NCBI GenBank assembly: GCA_017979445.1
Contig: CM030705.1
Span: 14,773,040 to 14,837,039 of the forward strand
From: Akebia trifoliata
Taxonomy: Eukaryota > Streptophyta > Magnoliopsida > Ranunculales > Lardizabalaceae
DNA length: 64,000 bases
Direction: 5' to 3'
The first letter of the stretch is position 1; the number at the start of each line of letters is the position of its first letter. Shown in pieces: positions 44,511-55,215 of this stretch. The notes beneath the pieces were generated by a model. It worked only from the letters and a program-made list of their open reading frames with translations, ran no database searches and was not told the origin of the DNA. The position numbers were made by a program, and so were the translations under genes.

Positions 44511-47500
44511 CGGTGCAACTTGGAACATCAAAGGGTTGGATGACTCCCTTAAACAACAGGAGATTAACAGATGCATTAAGAAGAATAACATAAACATTAT
44601 GGGGATTATGGAAACTAGAGTTAGAGAAATCAACAAGAGTTGCATTGCTAGAGCAGTCTGGCCCAAATGAAAGATGGAGGAGAATTATAGTTGTGTTCTT
44701 AAGGGCATAATTTGGGTGGGGTGGGACAGCAACAAAGTGAACTTAAACCTAGTTTTCAAGTCAGATCAGATGATTTCTCTTCAGGAGAAAGTGGAAAAAG
44801 GAGTCCCATTCATGTTAACTTTTATCTATGGGTCAAATGACAGACAAGAAAGGAAGAGGTTATGGAAAAAGTTGGAGTGTATGGTTGCCTACATCGACAT
44901 CCCATGGCTTGTGATGGGGGATTGCAACACAATAACATCTGCTAGGAAAAACAATTAGAGGCAAAAGAGTTACAAATGCTGATGTTAAAGATTTTGTGAA
45001 ATGCCTACAAAACACCAACCTAATGGACCTAAAAAGCAAGGGATGCCACCTAACCTAGTGCAACAAACAAGATGACAAAAGAATACTATCGAAGCTGGAT
45101 AGGGTGTTAACCAACATAAAGTGGATCGAATCCTTCAACAACTCCGAAGTTGAATTTCATCCCTCAAGAATATCTGACCACATCCCAATGTCTATTAGAC
45201 TGGGCAATGACAACAACAAACTAAAGCCTTTCAAATTCTTTAACTTTTGGACTGAAGATGAGAAGTTCCAGGAAGTTGTTAAAGCCAGTTAAGAAAAGCC
45301 CATGAAAGGCAACTCGATGTATAAAGTTGTGTTGAAACTCAAGAAGTTGGAGATAGTCCTTAAAGCTAGAGTTCTCAACAATTTAGCAAGGATAAGATCA
45401 CAGAGATCACCTATAAGCAGCTGGAAAGAATCCAGCAAGCCATCCAAGAACAGCCCCTTAACAAGGAGCTTGCTAATGAGGAGATGAGCCTTGCCTATCG
45501 ATATCAGGAGGTGGCCAAGAGAGAGGAAGCATGCATCTGACATAAATCTAGTATCAATTGGCTTAAACTTGGATATTTGAACACCTCATTCTTCCACAAA
45601 TCACTGCTAGCTAGAAGAACTCGCAACATGATCTCTTCAATCCAAGACAACAATAGTACTTGGCTCGACAAGGAAGAAGAATTGGAACAAGAAATCCTTA
45701 ACTACTACAACAAACTCTACGGAACCTACTATCCCATTGAGATTCACGACCAGGATATCCATCTCAAAGAGCTAGATGCCTCTGTAGCCAACATGCTTAC
45801 ACTACCTGTTGAAGAAAATGAAATCAAAATAAGCCACTTTCTCCATGGATGGAGATAAGGCTCCTGGCCCTGATGGGTTTACTGCATACTTCTATCAAAA
45901 TTCTTGAAACTTAATCAACAAAGACATAGGCAATGCCATTCAATTCTACATTTAGAGGGGGAAGGTGGTCAAAGAAATCAATGCCACTGTCATTGTCCTA
46001 GTGCCCAAAATTGATAGGCCTACATCTGCTGATGAGTTCAGACCAATAGCTTGCTGCAATGTCCTCCATAAAATTGTGAACAGAATCAAAGGCATCCTCA
46101 ACGTCCTGATCAGCCCTTACCAATCAACCTTCATCAAAGGGAGATCGATCAGAGATACTATCATGCTATATCCCATGAGCTTGTCAGGAATTTCCATAAA
46201 GACAGAGGAGAACCCAAGTGTATTGCTAAAATTGACCTGAGGAAAGCCTATGACTCAGTTTCTTGGGATGTAATCATTTATTGCTTGGAGAAAATGCAAT
46301 TTCCTGAGAACTTCATTGCATGGTTTTGGGACTGCCTATCCTCCCCCATGTACTCTATTTCAATCAATGATAGCTTCAAAGGTTACTTCCTTAGGAGAAG
46401 AGGGATTCGCCAAAGAGATCCACTATCCCCTTACATATTCATTATAGTGATGGAGCTCATTTCTGTCAGACTGATGGACCTTGCTAACAAGGGGAAACTC
46501 AAGCTAATGACAAGATGCAAGGAATCCAAGATCAATCACCTTATATTTGCAGACGACCTAATTATCTTCTTCAAAGGCAACCTGTCATCGGTCGAATCTG
46601 TGAGTGTGGCTTTGACTTGGTTTGGCAGAACTTCTGGGCTCAAAATGAATGTAAACAAGAGCAATGTGTATTACTTCGATATCAAGAACAAGGAAAAAAT
46701 GAAGATAACCATAGAGCTTCATATAGTTGAAGCATATCTCCTTATCAGATACCTTGGAATCCCTCTTATTTTAACAAGGCTAAAGCTATTTGACTACCAA
46801 GCTTTACTAAAATCAATACTTGGAAGGCAAGATTTTTGTCGTTAGTTGGCCGAATTGAACTGATCAAGTCTGTACTTAGCAACATGCAAGTATTCTGGAC
46901 TAGTGTACTCATATTGCCGAAGAAAGCTTTAAAAAAGATAGATAAACTTTGTTCCAGATTCCTATGGGCAAAGCTTGTCATGAGAAACAAAATGCATTGC
47001 ATTAGCTAGAAGAGGGTAGCAAGGGACAAGAGGGAAGGAGGACTAGGCTTCCATGATCTAACTCTTCAAAATAAAGCTGCCATAACTAGGCAGATCTAGG
47101 ATATTGCATCAAACAAGGAAAGCCTATGGGTTAATTGGATTCAAAGAAACATGATTAAGGGAAAGCACTTCTGGACCATTCCCCCTCCCACTGAAGTTTC
47201 GTGGATGTGGAGGAAGTGCTTCAAAGTAGGGAAGCTTTTCAAAATCTGATTTGGTGCAGAATAGGAAATGGCAACAAGACCTACACATGGCATGATCCTT
47301 GGAACGCCGTAGGGATTCTAAAACACAATAGGCAACAAGAAGCCAACATAGACCTAAGGCTTCACAGGGAAGCAAAAGTGAGTTCACTGATTTGCCAAGA
47401 CTCATGGATCCTCCTTATGCATTTATTTGCCACCTTGGGGCCCATATAGGACAACATTCGAACCTTGCAACTGGATGGCACTGAAGAGGACAAAGTGATA

Positions 47501-48579
47501 TGGAAACCAGATCCGAAAGGTGTCTTCACATTGAAATCTGCTTACAAAACCTTGCAACAACCCAACCCACAAGTCATCTGGCACAAACTAGTTTGGTTCC
47601 CTAACAACATCAAGAGACATAGTGCTACCTCATGGCTTGGACTGAACAAGGGGCTTAAAACTCATGAAAAACTAATGGTCATGAGAATTACCCAACACTC
47701 AAACTGTTGTTTTTGCAGGAATGACCCTGAAAACGAAAGCCACATATTCCTTGGGTACGATTAAGCCTTCGGGTTGTGGCAGAGATTATTAAGGAGAAAC
47801 AACATCAACCACCTAAACATAGACTGAGACTCTGAGGTAGAATGGCTGAGTAACCACATCAAGGGGAACTCCCTAAGCTCCCTCATTAAAAAGCTTGCCT
47901 TTAACGCATTCATACATCACATATGGTTGGAAAGATGCAGAAGAATCTATAAGAATAGCTTCCTCCCCTCAAATCTGTTGGAAAACTTCATCGTTAGAGA
48001 TGTCATATTTAGAACCAAAAGCATGGGCACAGCCACTGAAGACAACACTACGAATAGAAAGTTTATGAACTCTTGGAACATCATCACCAAATTCGAGGTA
48101 AAGAACACCGTGAGATGCAAATGGATTAAGCCTCTTCAGGGCGAATGTGCATTCAACATTAAAAGCTCCTTTAGAGGTAATGTGGGGAGAGAATGAGCTA
48201 TAATTAGAGATGGCCAAGGAAGAACAATAGGAGCCTTGGTAGAAACCACCCATGGGGAATAAGTTCTGTTCTATGAGCTTCAAGCGATCCTAAAAGGTTT
48301 GGACATGGCAGATACCTTTCACATTAGATCCTTGAATGTCAGAGTAGACTCAAAAATAGCTATCAACTGCATCAATGGCATCAACAAGACCCCTTGGAAA
48401 GAAAAGAGATTGGTTAAAGCCATCAAAGTTGAAGCCTCGTTATTATAAAAGATTGACTTCTCTTTCTATTTAGAGAGACAAATCAAGCAGTGGATTTCCT
48501 AGCTAATTACCTTACTACCCCTGATAGAATTAGGTTGGATCCTCTAAGCCTCCCTAGTAATCTCAAGAACATCATATGA
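44500..48579 (+). pseudogene. LINE ORF2 relic: endonuclease, RT, zf-RVT, RNase H
   Basis: Starts MNGATWNIKGLDDSLKQQEI (44508), the first strand of an AP-like endonuclease, with GIMETRV and WLVMGDCNTI following. The RT region has EINATVIVLVPKIDRPTSAD, EFRPIACCNVLHKI, DLRKAYDSVSWDV, RGIRQRDPLSPYIFIIVMEL and the catalytic FADD (LIFADDLIIF, near 46545). It is followed by zf-RVT (FTLKSAYKTL, WLGLNKGLKTHEKL, CCFCRNDPENESHIF) and an RNase H-like end (IRDGQGRTIGALVE, YELQAILKGLDM, VRVDSKIAINCI) typical of plant L1 elements. The longest uninterrupted piece is 186 codons (46285-46845). Stops at 44669, 44956, 45291 and others kill it. Confidence 0.88.
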
Positions 48580-48656
48580 AAAGATGCCTACGGGCACGTT
48601 TATGAAAGAATGTAAAGGCCTTCTTTTTTCTGGTTGGGGGTTTGCCTAACCCCCCC

Positions 48657-48949
48657 TTAATTTTCAAAATAAATAATAATAGTCGATAATGATTATTTAA
48701 TAGTTTAAAATTAAGATAAAAAAAATCAACAATTATAACATGTGTACAAAGGTGGTTAACATGTTTACACACTCACTAGTGTGTACGTTGGAGTTACATC
48801 ACTTGTTAAAAATGGGTTAACATGAGAGTTCACATAAGCATTAGTGCAAACCTGTTAAGTCAACTTTTTGTAATTGTTAGTTTCTTTGGTTAAATTTTAA
48901 ATTAATAAAATAATCATTGTTCATTATTATTTTCAAAATTAAAACTAAC
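48657..48949. mobile_element. Fold-back element beside the LINE tail
   Basis: AATGATTATTTAATAGTTTAAAATT near the left is matched in reverse complement by AATTTTAAATTAATAAAATAATCATT near the right (landmarks shortened to the shared TTTAAAATT and AATGATTATTT), with further inner pairing. The left arm overlaps the LINE A-rich tail, so the exact end is unclear. Confidence 0.45.
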
Positions 48950-49083
48950 ACATTAGCAAGTTGATTTGGTTAATTAAATAGTTAGTCACAATTAACACAC
49001 ATTAGTGTTTAACACCTTTAATGAGTTTACTAACTTGTCTTGTTGGCTAAATTTAATTCTTGACACTAACACATCCACTAATT

Positions 49084-49371
49084 CACTACGTGAAAACTGG
49101 AAAATTCGACGTAAATAATTGATGGGCCAAGGCCCACGAATTTTAGAAACTGAATTTTGACGGTCTAGGACCGTCGAAATTCTTAATGTTCCCATATTTG
49201 ATGGCTTAGAGTTGTTGAATTTCTATCATCCTTCATTAATTTGACAGTTTAGGCCTGTCGAAAAAAAAATTGACAATGAAAAATTTGACACCAATTCAAC
49301 CTCTTGATCTGTCAAATTTTATGAAATTTGACGGCCCAAGGCCCTCAAATTTGGGTTTTTTTCACATTGTA
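49084..49371 (+). mobile_element. CACTA-ended MITE, copy 1
   Basis: Begins CACTACGTGAAAACTGG and ends TTTTCACATTGTA, imperfect inverted ends. ATT flanks both sides (49081-49083 and 49372-49374), the 3-bp duplication of CACTA elements. The interior repeats TTGACGGCCCAAGGC-like units and has no gene. An inverted relative lies at 53508-53781. Confidence 0.8.
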
Positions 49372-49374
49372 ATT

Positions 49375-50199
49375 TATCCATTGCAGTAGACTTTTTAGCG
49401 TGTGAAGGTTACTTGGGAATGAATAGTTCCCTCATATTCAACTATTTAATCTTATTTGTCTTATAAAACTTATTTTATTTTTATCAACTTTTAACTTTTG
49501 TAATTCAAAGTTGATATTTAAAGGATGGAATATAAATTTTCTATTGTAATCAATTACTACGAGATCAAAAGCTACTTTCACAAAATTTTCTCTTGAACTT
49601 GATTTTCCAAACTTAACCCGTAATTTTTTTTATTTTTTATTTTTGACCTTGTGTTCAGCTGACCAATTAGGACTATATTCCACTGTAACGTGGGGGTGGC
49701 AATGGGTTGGGTCATCTTTGCATGGTGTCATGTGTTGAGGTAGGCTTTTATGAAAATTTACTAAACCCAAACCAGATCCTTTTGATAAATTGGTAACCTG
49801 ACCTGAACAAGGTAACCTGTTTAATGAAATTTTAATGGAAAAAAACATAAGTTCCATTTCTACAATCAAACAAAAAATATAATTAGTAAGAATAAAGTTG
49901 CATAACCTTAAATCAATATCTACTGACATAAATTAAGTATTACAGAAATATAATCTACGTTTTATCACAAAAAATTAATGTATCACAACTTCACTACTAA
50001 TTAAAGGTAAGGGATGACAGAAAAAGGAAAATGTCTTAATTGCCTAGTACAAAAATTATGTATCTCCCATAACAAGAAGTAATAATAATAAAAGCATTAT
50101 TGTATGACCAATCTCTATACAAAAAGAAAAAGAAATAGACACATGAAAAATAACATCATTTTTTGTGAATCTTAATACCTAGGAATGTTATGTTATTTT
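49375..50199. other. Unassigned AT-rich DNA
   Basis: No gene, TIR or LTR end recognised. Short minus-strand frames are not convincing. Confidence 0.45.
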
Positions 50200-51010
50200 T
50201 ACCCAAATCCACTAATTATGTGTTGTTTTAGAGTCAATCAAGTTGCCATAATAGAAACTCCCCACAGAGAGGAGCGACCAAATTGGCTGCAATTAAGGAG
50301 GTAATAAGTTCTATTTCACCAAGGAGATACTAAGAGAGGAGCCGTGTCGAAAATTCATACCGCCAAAGTTTACACCCTTCAAATGGACACAGGATCCCAT
50401 AAGCAGTTATCCCTGCACAAGTGGGAAGATGGGTTAAAGTGCAAACTTTTCCCTTCCAACCTGGAAGAGAAGTGTGTTCTCCTAATTTCAACGGTTGCCT
50501 CAGGGATCAATTCATGACTTCGAAACCCTATGCAAAGTATTCGTTGTAGAAGTCGATTTTCGCAACTTCCTGATATCAACAGAGCTTTTATTAGGACCCA
50601 GACTCCAGGGTCGCACGTTGATAGTTCCTCCTTTGCTCCGGCTTATCCCTAGAAAGAGGAAGAAGCTCCGATGCCAAAGTTAGATTCTAAAGAGAAAACA
50701 AAGAAAACAATTATTCACCTCCTCTTTTGGATCTTCTCCTCCCTTATTTATAGAATTCTTCTTTCTTTTCTCTTCTTGAAAAAGTAAACATCTAATCCCT
50801 TAAAATTAGGAATTTCCCTAAGATCTTGCGCCCATATCCCGAGAATCTAGGGATTTACGTGTCTTACCCTCTTAGGTAATTATTCTCTTAAACCGTACCC
50901 GACGCATCTAGATTCGGGAACGGGAGCAACCGGACCATGAGAACCTTGAAGCATACCTCCGACCCCTTAGGCCTTCTCTTGTGGCTGTTGATTTTATTCT
51001 TCCACATTCG
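50200..51010 (+). mobile_element. Probable LTR of a third gypsy element
   Basis: GCTCCGATGCCAAAGTTAGA (50668 region) and TTATTTATAGAATTC (TATA-like, near 50747) resemble plant gypsy LTRs, and a gag relic follows within a few hundred bases. Neither LTR end could be fixed. Confidence 0.4.
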
Positions 51011-51630
51011 TCTATCAATACATTTGCAATAAGCGATGGGGGGCTGGCATGGATACTCTTTTCGGGATAAAGGATTTCATGACGAAACGCAAAGACGTCA
51101 AGATGCTGGCAGGAAGGGTGCCATGATCAAATACCCAATTTGGCATTCAAGGGAGCCATAGTGGCAACTCGGATCTATGCAAGTCTTTCATCAAAATGAG
51201 ACCGGAGGATGTAGAAGAGCTCATGTTACGGGCGAAGAAATACACTAGGGTGTAGGAAGATCAAAAACAATAAGCCATGAAGGGGAAAAGAGCAGTATAT
51301 AACGTGGCACAAGTGACTAGGAAGAAGGAACAAGGGACGAGAGAACAGAAGCAAATGACAACATAAAGAAAGAGAATATGTAGATATAAAAAATGTCCCT
51401 CTCACGTATTATCTCCAAAATAAAGACTAAGCCATTTTTTAGATAGCCAAAACCATTGAAGGAGGGGAAGTTTAGAACCAATGCTCTTTATTGTGCGCAT
51501 CATCAAGCTAATACACACTTAACTAACTAGTTCTGGTCCTTGAAACACCACCTTCAAGATTTGATCTACTAGGGTTATCTCGAGGAGTATGTAAGAGAAG
51601 GGCAAGGAAGGTGTTCCCCTAGAAGGAAAT
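51011..51630 (+). pseudogene. Ty3/gypsy gag relic (third element)
   Basis: CKSFIKMRPEDVEELMLRAK followed by KYTRV corresponds to the end of a gypsy gag (SLxxxPPxTMxELMxRAxKY). Further on NALYCAHHQANTHLTN and GYLEEYVREG match the decayed zinc-binding linker (YCxFHxDHGHxTxEC ... GxLxxFV). Stops interrupt it. Confidence 0.7.
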
Positions 51631-51639
51631 GGAGTATGA

Positions 51640-52145
51640 GAGAGAATGAGGCAGTTAAAGAAGGAAGTTGTAGAACCCGACCTACCACCACCTCCACCTC
51701 CCGCAAAAATCATACATGTGCTACACGGTGAGATATTAGAGTTGGCGAAGTGCAATGACTTAATTATAGAGGGAGAGATGTTGGGAGACAAGGAAGGAAC
51801 CACTACCTTTTTCTCGTCATGTGATTTGGCAGGAGTAAGTTACCTTCATTATGATGCTCTTGTGATTTCAATAAGGATTGGAGGTGGAGAAGTTTGGTGG
51901 GTGCTAATTGATTGGGGAAATTCAATCAAGATATCATACATGATGATGCATAACCAATTGAATGTACTTGTTGGGGAGTCGAAACCATAGTCGATACCAT
52001 TGATTGGGTTTGATGGAGGCTCCACGCACCCCCGTAGAGGAGAAAACTCTCCAATAATTGTAATCAACCTTGCACCAAGCAAAATACGGTTCCCTGCCCC
52101 TATGGGAGGAAGATTAAACTGCAGCGAGAAGGTGGCGCGTGGAAG
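51640..52145 (+). pseudogene. Ty3/gypsy protease relic (third element)
   Basis: A 114-codon frame (51646-51990) contains LAGVSYLHYDALVISIRIGG (equivalent to LxGVxxPHxDALVISxxIxN) and WWVLIDWGNSIKISYM, the decayed VLVDxGSSADILF catalytic region. It continues as PLIGFDGGSTHPRRGE (52000). A DNA transposon interrupts the element right after it, and the reverse transcriptase resumes at 54100. Confidence 0.72.
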
Positions 52146-52617
52146 CAAAGTTGTTAAAAACCCTAGGCAAGGCCTAAGCAACCAAAAAAAAATAAAATTA
52201 ATGTTCTAAATTTTTATATGTAGTAAAAGGTCATATAAAAAGAGAGAAAAAAAATGTAAATGTCATCACCAAGATACTAATAAGTTATCAACTATTTGGC
52301 AAACTTGTAATTCAAAACAACTAATATGTAAGAATAATGAAAATAATTTAACTGCAAACACCGAAGTAATTTGATGCCTCTGAAAAATCTTTGCTATTCT
52401 AGTAAAATAAAGTTGAATATGCGTTTGTTGACATCAAAATTTGGAAGACCAAAAGCGCCCCCACATTTTCATCTAACTTATTATTCTTAAGGTCATCCTT
52501 GTCAAAATGAATAAAATTAAAATCCCATAACCCTATAAATATAACCACATTAGTTAGTTTTTAATTTCATAAAATAGCATAAATATTTTTTATTATGTTA
52601 TCTTCGAAATAGTCTTA

Positions 52618-53356
52618 GGGTATGTTTAATTGCATGGAAAGTGACTTTCCATGGAATTTGAAATCCATGAAAAAATAGTGGTGGAAAATAGGTAGGGTTG
52701 GAAAATCAAATTCTATTGTTTGATTTTACTTAGATAAAATCATAGAAAAATATGAAAAAAAAGAAGAAGAGAACATGAGGAGGAAGAGGGAGGAGGAGGA
52801 TATGGCAACGACAGCGACGAAGATGATAGTGTTGGCGACGACGATGGAGGCAACGATGGTGGCGGTGGAGGTAAGTGAGGAAGAAGAAGGGAGAACATGA
52901 TGGTGATGGTGGCGGCGGCGAAGGTAAGTAAAGAAGAAGTTGATGAGGAAGATGGGGGAAAAATGTGGTGGTGGTGGTGGCGGAGGAGGTGAGGGATGGA
53001 GAAGAAGGAGAAGAAGAGAGAGAGAGAAGGTGGCCGGAGATGGTGATGATAAAGACAGAGACGGCGACGGTGACGATGACGACGACGACGGTGATGACGA
53101 TGACGACGAGGTTAGTGTAATGGTGGTGTTGGTGGTAGGAATGAAGAAGATATGAGTGGGGAAGAATTGGGAATGGAAAATATAAGTGGATTTCACTTTC
53201 CCACCCATATGGATGGGAAAATGAAATCTTGGTGGACTTTTTGATTAGGGTGGAAAATGAATTTTCATTTCCATGTGCAATCAAACACTTGAAAAATGTC
53301 ATTTTCTATGGAAATTAATTTTTCACCCTATTTTCCATGTGCAATCAAACATACCC
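52618..53356. mobile_element. PIF/Harbinger MITE, second copy, with expanded low-complexity core
   Basis: Ends GGGTATGTTTAATTGCATGG and CCATGTGCAATCAAACATACCC, flanked by TTA on both sides (52615-52617, 53357-53359). The 150 or so bases at each end match the copy at 28237-28746. The centre (52750-53150) is expanded into GAAGAAG, GGTGGTGGC and GACGACGACG arrays, which create long Ser/Pro/His-rich minus-strand and Asp/Gly-rich plus-strand frames that are not genes. Confidence 0.85.
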
Positions 53357-53507
53357 TTAGTTAATATTTTAAATTACAAAAAAAAATTTACCATTTATTA
53401 AATGATAAAATATGAAAATATAAGATTATCTCTTTTTTTTTAAAGTAATTTTAATCGTTCATAGATCCTAAATTGTTCCATATATGTGCATTTGAACATG
53501 CCACCTA

Positions 53508-53781
53508 CACAATGTGAAAAAAGCCCAAATTTGACGGCCTTGGATTGTCAAATTTCATAAAATTCGACAGACCAAGAGGTCAAATTGGTATCAAATTTTT
53601 TTTTCAACGAGCCGAAACTGTCAAATTAATGAATGATGAGAGAAATTCGATAGCTCTAAACCGTCAAATTTGGGAACATCAAGAATTTCGACGGTCCTAA
53701 ACTGTTAAAATTCAGTTTCTAAAAGTTGTGGGCCTTGGCCCATCAAATTTTAATGTTGAATTTTCCAGTTTTCACGTAGTG
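53508..53781 (-). mobile_element. CACTA-ended MITE, copy 2 (inverted)
   Basis: Left end CACAATGTGAAAAAAG, right end TTTTCACGTAGTG, with CTA flanking both sides (53505-53507, 53782-53784). It aligns over its length in reverse orientation with 49084-49371. Confidence 0.8.
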
Positions 53782-54099
53782 CTACTATGTTTTTTTATTT
53801 TTTTAATCTTAAACAGACATCAAGTTTAACTAAATATTTAAGATATTCCTTATGTTCTAAAATTGATTAAATACCCATTAAAACACAATTTATATAAAAT
53901 TATTTCATAAAAATATCACTCTAACCCTAGTTTTTAAAATCTTGCTTAAAGCGGGTAAGGCTTAGACACTTGGATGATCTAGGAGGGAAATTGGGGCTAT
54001 GCAGGGTCTAGGCGGGACTCTTAACAACATAGCACGGATGTCTTAAAGGAAGAAAGCCCAAAAGGTAAACAAAGCAATAATGACTACATGAAAATGGTT

Positions 54100-54641
54100 T
54101 ATGAGAGGGGATGGAGGTAGAGACATCGTGGAAGGTGGGACTCGAAAATGAGGATGAGACTAGGGATTATACCGTGGAGCCTACGAAGAAATCAAGTATG
54201 GGAAATGAAGGAGAAGAAAAAGAAGTAATAGTTGGAATGAGCTTTGGAAAGATGAAGAGGAAGTGGCTCATTCATGTTCTTCAGGAAAATGAAGACGTGT
54301 TTGCTTGGAGAATGGAAGACATACTGAGAATTGACATAGAGGTGGTTTGTCACAGGTTAAATATAGACTAGGGTACGAGACCTGTGAACCAAAAAAGGAA
54401 GAAGGGCAACCCCAATGTTCTAGATGGGGTGAACCAAGAAATCTCAAGGTTATTGTGAGATTCATCAAGGAAGTTCAATATTCAAAGTGGATATCAAATG
54501 TTGTTCTCATAATGAAAAATAACAGGAAAGTCAGAGTTTTTGTGGATTTCTCCATCATCAATCAGTCATGCCCCAAAGATACTTTCTCGTTATCATGAAT
54601 TGGTCAACTACTTGATGTAGTAGTAGGGCACCCAAGGCGAC
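54100..54641 (+). pseudogene. Ty3/gypsy reverse transcriptase relic, part 1 (third element)
   Basis: HVLQENEDVFAWRMEDILRI then DIEVVCHRLNID matches the start of plant gypsy RT (DVFAWxxxDMPGIDPxxxxHxLNxD). VNQKRKK, FIKEVQYSKWISNVVLIMKN and RKVRVFVDFSIINQSCPKDT follow in order (FIxEVxYPxWLANVVxVxKx, WRxCVDFxDLNKACPKDxFPLP). Stops at 54369 and frameshifts inactivate it. It is cut at 54649 by a hAT MITE. Confidence 0.82.
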
Positions 54642-54649
54642 TATTTATG

Positions 54650-54997
54650 CAGGGGCGGAGCCAAGATTTTCTTGTAGTAGGGGCAAACTATAGTTAGTCG
54701 TATAGTTGAAGAACTTGAAGATGAATGGTTCTAGGGAGAAATTCAAAGATTTTTTATTAGAAGTTGAAGAAAATGATATTTAGGTCATTTCCAATTAGTA
54801 TGTGAGAAGATCTGGTCAAGATGCAATGTCATCAACAAAAAATTGAAGGGGGGGGGGGGATTGGAGGGAGGTGAGGGGTATTGGGGCAAATGGGGAGAGA
54901 AGTGGGGGAGTGGGGACAATGGAGCATGTAATTAGTTGAAAATATAGGGGTGTCTCAAAGTTCTGTGGGGCCAATTGCCCCCACTAGCTCCTCCCCT
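54650..54997. mobile_element. hAT-type MITE in the reverse transcriptase
   Basis: Begins CAGGGGCGGAGCCA and ends TAGCTCCTCCCCT, inverted ends typical of hAT MITEs. TATTTATG (54642-54649) and TATGTATG (54998-55005) form an 8-bp duplication with one mismatch. It separates the codons for RRLFM from MDS of the RT, which confirms the insertion point. A G12 run is inside (54848-54859). Confidence 0.82.
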
Positions 54998-55215
54998 TAT
55001 GTATGGATTCTTAGGTTAGAACTAGATCCTACTTCATCTGAACGACGAAGAAAAGACAACTTCCATCATGGAGAGGTGGCTCTACTATAAAGTGATATTA
55101 TTCATATTAAAAAATGTTGGGGCTACTTACCAATGTTTGGTGCCTCGTACGTTCGAGGACATGCTAGATGGCATGCTAATCAAGAGTCCAAGGTAAGAAG
55201 ATTATCTTGTATGTG
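54998..55215 (+). pseudogene. Ty3/gypsy reverse transcriptase relic, part 2
   Basis: ILLHLNDEEKTTS and LKNVGATYQCLVPRTFEDML then DGMLIKSP follow the order of plant gypsy RT (YNQIxMxxxDxEKTAF, LKNAGATYQRLVxxxFxxxxGxxxExYxDDMLxKS). The FxDD catalytic motif itself has decayed, and the element ends near 55215. Confidence 0.75.

Larger units (their letters stand above)
42486..48680 (+). mobile_element. L1-type LINE, nearly full-length but inactive
   Basis: Left boundary set where copies A and B of the duplication stop matching (42485). ORF1 with a zinc knuckle (43190-44510) is followed by ORF2 with endonuclease, reverse transcriptase, zf-RVT and RNase H regions (44500-48579). The 3' end has a GC-rich hairpin GGTTGGGGGTTTGCCTAACC (48635 region) and an A-rich tail AAATAAATAATAATA, as in plant L1 elements. 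Many stops and frameshifts inactivate it. No convincing target duplication was found. Confidence 0.85.
52150..54031. mobile_element. TIR element inserted in the gypsy pol, itself hosting two MITEs
   Basis: TTGTTAAAAACCCTAGGC at 52150 is mirrored at the right by GCGGGACTCTTAACAA (54016-54031). The ends resemble the TTTAAAA-CGCCTAGGCG type common in plant DNA transposons. Flanks AAGCAAAG and CATAGCAC do not give a clean duplication. Inside are the Harbinger-type MITE (52618-53356) and a CACTA-ended MITE (53508-53781). No transposase was found. Confidence 0.5.

Noticed and set aside
44427..44666. Minus-strand frames across the LINE (44304, 44666, 45543, 47405)
   Set aside because: Antisense shadows of ORF1 and ORF2 relics whose plus-strand domains are clear.
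42480..48590. Possible LINE target duplication AAAGATGC at both edges
   Set aside because: The right copy would sit at the ORF2 stop codon, before the 3' hairpin and A-rich tail, so it is probably chance.
51519..51803. Minus-strand 94-codon frame
   Set aside because: Antisense shadow of the gypsy protease relic.
52726..53302. Long minus-strand Ser/Pro/His-rich open frames (160 and 190 codons)
   Set aside because: They lie wholly inside the low-complexity core of a MITE and owe their length to trinucleotide repeats.
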